DNA from: Charina bottae
Lineage: Eukaryota > Chordata > Lepidosauria > Squamata > Charinaidae
NCBI GenBank assembly: GCA_023362775.1
Contig: JALMGJ010000002.1
Coordinates: 62,511,914 to 62,575,913, forward strand
Direction of reading: 5' to 3'
DNA length: 64,000 nucleotides
The translations under genes and the position numbers were made by a program. Shown here piece by piece: positions 58,781 through 64,000 of the stretch. The notes under the pieces are model-generated. The model was not told the origin of the DNA. It ran no database searches and worked only from the letters and a program-made list of their open reading frames with translations. Position 1 is the stretch's first letter. Every line of letters begins with the position of its first letter.

Positions 58781-60090
58781 TCCTATATAAGCAGATTCGA
58801 AGCCATGTACACCTTTTCTACATACTGTAATCTGTAACCAGTCCCATTCCGCTGTTACGTTTTTCATTTCTCCCCATGGACGCTGTAGAATTTCTGAATT
58901 CCTTCCCACAGAAGTAGACAAAGCATTACCCTCAGCCTGAAAAAAATCTCCTCCCTTCTCAATGACACAAGCACTCCTTCCTCCTCCTATATGGCATCTA
59001 CCTCCCTTACTTCCAGACTGATCCTCCCCATTCCCTGCCACAGCTTGACTGCTCTACACAGTCTTTTCAACTACAGTATTTTTGCAATGCTTACTGTACA
59101 TACTGTAAGTATTGTTCTCACTGTTACTGTACTTACTGTGCATAACACCCAAATGCCCGTGCTTCTGATACCTCCTTTGGGTGCAGAGCTAATGAGAGTA
59201 CTGGTATGGCTAAAGGAATTTCCCCCTTGATACTCCTCTTTTCTTTGGTTATTCATCTCTAGGCAGCGTTTTATTTAGCCAACTCAGGGCTATGGAGAAA
59301 AAAGGTGAATGTTTTTTCCCCAATACATCTTCTTTAAAAATGAAGGGTTAAAAAGAAATTGAGAGGGAAGTGAGGAGGATCAATTTTCTGCAGACTACTG
59401 GGTGGAGAGAGGTTGTTCTAACCACTGTAACAGAAGCCTAGAAAAAAAATATATGGAATAGGTCAGGCTAGCATCATAGACCTCATCACTTTAAATTTCC
59501 TTCTCTATTGCCTGCATGAAGAGTTCTGGAAAATTCAAAAACTTTCACACCCTTTTGTATTACTTCGTTGGGCCTAAAAATGGTATTACCCAGCTGTGGA
59601 TTCTGGAGGCTTCCAACTCAGCTGATAATATTTAGGTAGTCTTATGGATCAATAACTCAGAAAGCAGACACTACAAATAAATGAGCAATTATTATGGCAT
59701 TTGGATGTAAACAGTGACAATGCTAAACATTGATTTTGGACCACTGCTTTATAAATTGATCGTGAAAGATCTGGAGATGTCCATATTTGCCTGGTTACAA
59801 GAAATTATTTGAGGTGATTAAAAATGGAATTGTGCTCAAAAAGGTGTCTCCAACTTGGGAGTCATACTGGAATCCAGGTTTATCTAATGATCTGAAACAG
59901 TAGACGATTCAGGACCAATGACATGAAATACTTAGTATGGCTAAAATAGGGCATTTGCTCCCACAGGAAGTAATGATTTCCACAAAGAGGATTAGACAGA
60001 TTCACAGAAGATGAAACTAAGTATAGCTATAGTCACTGTGGGTGTTACCTCCTTATGGAGAACACAAGCAGAAGCATGTTATGGTGTTCC
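58781..60090. other. Intron stretch, nothing recognised
   Basis: Short tandem tactgta phrases near 59090-59140; otherwise nothing. Confidence 0.5.
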
Positions 60091-60100
60091 TATGCTGCTT

Positions 60101-60390
60101 TGGATTCCTTTTTTTTTAATAAGAATTTTATTAAGTTTGAAACAAAGATAAAAACTACAAATAAGCAAATAACTACAAAAAGAAAAAGAAAAAAACTAAA
60201 CAGGTGTAAAACACAAGAAAAAAGAATTTTAAAGATTACATAAAGAGGTGACTTCCAACGTTCAACAACAAGAATATACAGCAATTTCCATAATCAATCC
60301 CTTGCTCTATATCAAACCAAGATCACATTATTTCTATAAATTGTATTTAGTGATTTTTATAATGTGCTAATGGAATGATTTATAGAAATA
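60101..60390 (-). mobile_element. L1 LINE 3' UTR end, 5'-truncated
   Basis: T run, then aagaattttattaagtttga and an A-rich body matching the end of the L1 copies at 37.7 and 44.5 kb. Approximate duplication atgctgctt near 60092 and 60391. Confidence 0.7.
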
Positions 60391-60413
60391 ATGCTGCTTG
60401 TGGGTTTTGGGCC

Positions 60414-60447
60414 CAATGAGCCCAACAGTACCTTGTTGGGCTCATTG
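60414..60447. repeat. Perfect 14-bp stem hairpin
   Basis: caatgagcccaaca, loop gtacct, tgttgggctcattg. Confidence 0.95.
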
Positions 60448-61830
60448 AGAACAATGCTTGATTAGTTATGTCTTTGGTCTGATACTACTGGCTCGCCTTA
60501 TCAATTTGCATGGAATTCTTCCATTCCATCCTAAGAAATCCTTGAGGTTCATTAAGTGCAGAGAGTGGACCAAATTCTAGTTCATGAGTGAACTGGAATT
60601 TGAACCCAGAATTTACTGTATTCATGTATACACACTACAAGGATAGGGAATAGGCCTTCTCCTGTCAGTTTCCAATCAAGAAGCAAAATAAAATGGTGTA
60701 TTTCACGTACAGCACACAGATTTTTTTGCTACTGTTTCTCAAGCCAATATAACTTGCCTGCTCTGAATTTGTCCTATATGTAGTCCAAGTGGAAGTGCTT
60801 TTAAGTATATTTTTCATTTTTAATAGGGGACTTTATTTGAGGAGGAGGGAGAAGCTGTTTATGATTAAATATTCCAGTTGAATGATTAAGAAAACAAAAT
60901 GTTTTACTAGCTTAAGGGCCATGAGGACAATAGTCTATAAAGAAGATTAAATGGGTTCAGTTTGCCGTCAATCAAAATGATGCAGCACATTTACTTTTCA
61001 AGCAAGGCTATTTGCTATTGAAATGAGCGTGCTACCAAATCATGACTTTTAACTGCTCCACACACACACAAAACATCTCTTGTTTTAAGACAGCTTTCTG
61101 TCATGTCTCTGCTTTCAGCAAATGGAAAAATAATTCAAACCTGAATTTACTGAATCAAATAAAAATGAATTGGGCCTGATTTGTAATAATGCCCAATACA
61201 TTCAGCAAGCAAGGATAAGCAGGACTGATTGAAGGACTCAGATCTATGCCGCATGACTCATCTGGGCTTATTGTAAAGAATTCTTAAAAGACAGGCAGGG
61301 TTTGGTATATATTTCAGGTGGCAGAGGAGTATTAGACTAATCTTACAAATGTTCAGCTTGAAAGGGAAGATCAGCTGCTGATGGCAAGTGAGGCTGCATC
61401 ATCTTGTATAGCTGTCAAAACAAGGTTGTGACGGAGATCAGAAACAGATTTCTAGTACTGTTCTCTCTCTCCCCCCACCACCACTGGAGAAAAGATCCAT
61501 ATGGCTGATACAAAGTTGAAAGAAGCGAATGCATGGGTATTTTGGCAATCAAAATAAAAAGAGAGTCCTATCTTTGCTCCTCTGTGTATATGTACTGTAT
61601 GCATTTTAAGAGAGGGCTGAACTCCAATTTTATGAATGTTTTCTTTTTTCTGCAGAAGAGGCTTATTTTTGTACTTTATCATTAAAGAGTTCTATAATTG
61701 GTTTTTGATACTATTTTTTTCTTGTTGCAAGATGGCAGAAGTGTTTTCATCATAGGCCTCTCTCTATCATTATGCGGCTTTCCTAGCGGCTCAGGCAACT
61801 TGATTTGAAAATCTCTAATAGATAAATATG
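60448..61830. other. Intron stretch, nothing recognised
   Basis: AT-rich, apparently repeat-poor; no exon recognised. Confidence 0.5.
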
Positions 61831-62625
61831 TCGATGAAGGTTCTCAGTCATCCAGGTGGAATTGTCTGTAGCTTGTATCATGTCAACTGGATTTCTATTT
61901 TCTCAGTGGAAACATTTTGCTCCTTATCCAAGAAGCTTCTTCAGTCTGAGCAAAGTTAGTAAGGGAATCCTTAAATATGTTTCTAGGGTGGCTGTGGGAC
62001 CTTGCACCTGGGGCTAGGTCATGGTTATTTGAGATGTTAATTTCTAAGTCCCTTTATCATCCAAAGGAGGATCGTTAAGATTACCTTGCTGTTGAGATTG
62101 CGAAATGGTCTTAATCTTCCTAGGCACAGAAGACAAAGCAGGAAGGAAAATAGGGGGAAGATTGTGCCTGAGGCCCCCACCTCTATTCAAGGAAGGATTT
62201 TCCAAGTTGGCATAAATGGATTCCTTGACCCCGCTCTCAAACCACCTATCTTCTCTGTCTAAAATGTGAACATTAGTGTCCTCAAATGAGTGTCCTTTTT
62301 CCTTTAGATGAAGGTAAACTGCTGACTCTGGTCCCGTGGTGTTGCTCCTCCTGTGTTGGGCCATTCTCCTGTACAAAGGTTGTTTGGTTTCTCCAATGTA
62401 GAGCTCAGAGCACTCCTCACTGCACTGGATTGCATACACTACATTGCTTTTCTTGTGTTTTGGAGTTTGATCTTTGGGGTGTACAAGCCTCTGTCTCAGT
62501 GTGTTGGTGGGTTTGAAATATACAGGTATGTGGTGTTTGCCAAATATCCTTTTTATCTTTTCAGACACGCCAGCCATGTAAGGAATGACCTGTCTGTCCA
62601 CAGTGGGTGACAAATTTCATAACAC
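61831..62625 (-). mobile_element. Penelope-like element, 3' portion
   Basis: The C-terminal coding end (62044-62613) and, beyond the stop, a non-coding end containing tccaagaagcttcttcagtc, a terminal motif common in vertebrate Penelope-like elements. The reverse transcriptase is missing by 5' truncation. Confidence 0.85.
62044..62613 (-). pseudogene. Penelope-like GIY-YIG endonuclease fragment
   Basis: A 189-residue open frame. Residues about 10-50 (PYMAGVSEKIKRIFGKHHIPV, FKPTNTLRQRLVHPKD) are the segment linking reverse transcriptase to endonuclease. Then VVYAIQCSEECSELYIGETKQPLYRRMAQHRR gives the GIY-YIG core: VVY and YIG, a CxxxC pair, the catalytic Arg of LYRR and a following His. HLKEKGHSFEDTNVHIL supplies the downstream conserved H/E region, and SIYANLENPSLNRGGGLRH the family C-terminus. 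In active relatives it nicks target DNA for priming. The methionine is not a true start; the frame is simply cut off at the 5' end. No stops interrupt it, suggesting moderate age. Confidence 0.88.
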
Positions 62626-63599
62626 AGCTCATCCCTGCTTTATTTTTTAAAAAAAAATAAACATGCAACTTTTGCTCAGCTATCTTTCTGAGCATGAAGC
62701 TACTTGACACACACTTATAGCTTTTATCGAGTTCCATTTATTTTAGTACTGAGCTCTCATCCACAAATGAAATTGTTTCTGGAGAGAGAAGCAGTTTCAA
62801 CTTCTGGAGCTAGAATTGATGAATGTCCTGGATCGAGGCTCCTTTTCATTTTTCAGGGGATATGTTTTCCAGTAGAAGGAGTATAACTGGAATATTTTGA
62901 GACATGTGCTCTTAATTCACTGACCAAGCTTCTTGACCATCCCCATCCACTCACAAAAAGACTTTAATTCTTTCATGCTGTATGGTTGATTGTTGTTGAT
63001 CTGCTTTTCTTGGTTCTATATAACAATATCTTTGGATCTGCATGTAATTCCACTTTGATACCTTGATCTTAAGTGTTCCATTGCCCTTGCTTTTTCCAAC
63101 TAGTCTCTTCCTGGCTTTTGTCTCAACTTACTTTATATTGATTATCTACTCCTAATTCTAGTCCTGAGCTAACTACAAAATGTTGTGTTAATTGCCTGAC
63201 TTCAGTTAGGGACCAGAGAGAGAGATAAATGTGCCCTCCATCTGTCTCTATTATCTATTATACATCTGTATTATCTATTATACTTAGAGCAGAAGGTGGT
63301 ACTTATGGACCTTCTTTCACTTTATCCTCATAACAATAAATCTGTAATATAGGCTGGGCTAAGAAAGTCAACCAGCAAGCTCCATGCTTTATTGGGTACT
63401 TGAACATTGGGCAGGGGTGGCGGGAAGAGAGAATTACTCTTTCTCTCCCCAAGTCCCATAAAATGCCTCTTCAAAGCTGCTACTTGCATTTCAAGGACTG
63501 TCTTCCTATAAAGTCCTTTTGAGTGACATCCTACAGCAGAAGTAGCCTTGCAGATATTGTTAGATATTAGCTCCCATTTTCACTCACTATAGCAATCTA
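62626..63599. other. Intron stretch, nothing recognised
   Basis: AT-rich; no exon recognised. Confidence 0.5.
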
Positions 63600-64000
63600 A
63601 TACCATTTGAAGAGCTAGGACGGGAGAGGTTGATCAAGAACCTCAGTCATTGCCTATGAGCATCGCCCAGATTCATTCCAAGTTGGACTCCAAGCATGAG
63701 ACAAGACCTGGGGAGATGCCAGAGGAGCGTGCTTACCCTGTTATCTGGGAACAGTTTGACCCTGTTGGGCCTGATGAAGTAGACAGGATCCTCCGGATTG
63801 TAAACGCCACCACATGCCATTTAGACCCATGTCCCTCCTGGCTGGTTAAATCAGCCAGGGAGGTCACATGTGGTTGGGTCCAGGCGATGATTAATACATC
63901 TTTGGGGGAGGGGGTGTTTCCGACGGTCTTTAAGAAGGCGTTGGTGCACCCCCTCCTCAAGAAGCCTTCCCTGGACCCTACTGTTTTAAATAACTTTCGT
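63600..64000 (+). mobile_element. L2-clade LINE entering at the window edge
   Basis: From about 63733 the plus strand reads WEQFDPVGPDEVDRILRIVNATTCHLDPCPSW (in segments), then GVFPTVFKKALVHPLLKKPSLDPTVLNNFR, matching 22540-22790 closely. It extends further 5' than that copy, with an upstream linker from about 63600. No stop is seen in this frame up to the edge; the rest of the RT lies outside. Confidence 0.88.

Noticed and set aside
62286..62610. Plus-strand frames of 76 and 85 residues
   Set aside because: Antisense to the GIY-YIG endonuclease frame; no homology of their own.

Overview
The window looks like nuclear DNA from a squamate reptile (lizard or snake; the sequence alone does not separate them). 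The evidence is the combination of repeats: Bov-B (RTE) LINE tails, tRNA-headed Sauria/Squam-type SINEs, L2 and CR1 LINEs, L1-like elements, Penelope-like elements, a Ty1/copia element and hAT MITEs. No bacterial features, rRNA genes, functional tRNA genes or CRISPR arrays are visible.

Only one host gene is recognisable. A CpG-rich block near 29.93-31.33 kb holds coding exon 1 (30610-31128, + strand) of a group III metabotropic glutamate receptor, best matched to GRM7. It encodes a signal peptide and the first part of the glutamate-binding Venus-flytrap domain, and ends at a GT splice donor. Everything from 31129 to 64000 is then the start of GRM7 intron 1, and 1-29.9 kb is upstream intergenic DNA. 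A second CpG-rich patch lies in the intron at about 32.73-33.24 kb.

Upstream flank (1-29.9 kb): Bov-B 3' end; an unnamed repeat split by a Penelope-like insertion with inverted arms; a 2.27-kb non-autonomous L1-like element with a perfect 16-bp target-site duplication (TSD); a SINE; an old CR1; a GC-rich hAT MITE with a perfect 8-bp TSD; a decayed LINE; a 5.3-kb Ty1/copia element with a 5-bp TSD that carries an L2 insertion and an LTR-like/Bov-B block; a CR1-like remnant; a palindromic MITE; and a SINE with a 13-bp TSD.

Intron side (33.3-64 kb): SINEs; two more copies of the unnamed repeat; L2 fragments of several ages; an L1 3' end split by a SINE; a second non-autonomous L1-like element, on the opposite strand, with a 19-bp TSD; a pyrimidine-rich retroposon with a 9-bp TSD; a near-perfect hairpin built from Penelope-like ends; Bov-B fragments; a Penelope-like GIY-YIG endonuclease remnant; and an L2 reverse transcriptase entering at the right edge.

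The most promising less-described items are the pair of short L1-like elements sharing both ends and a short ORF, the head-to-head Penelope-like structures, the nested copia element, and the three-copy unnamed repeat. All family names come from recognition by eye, without a database search.
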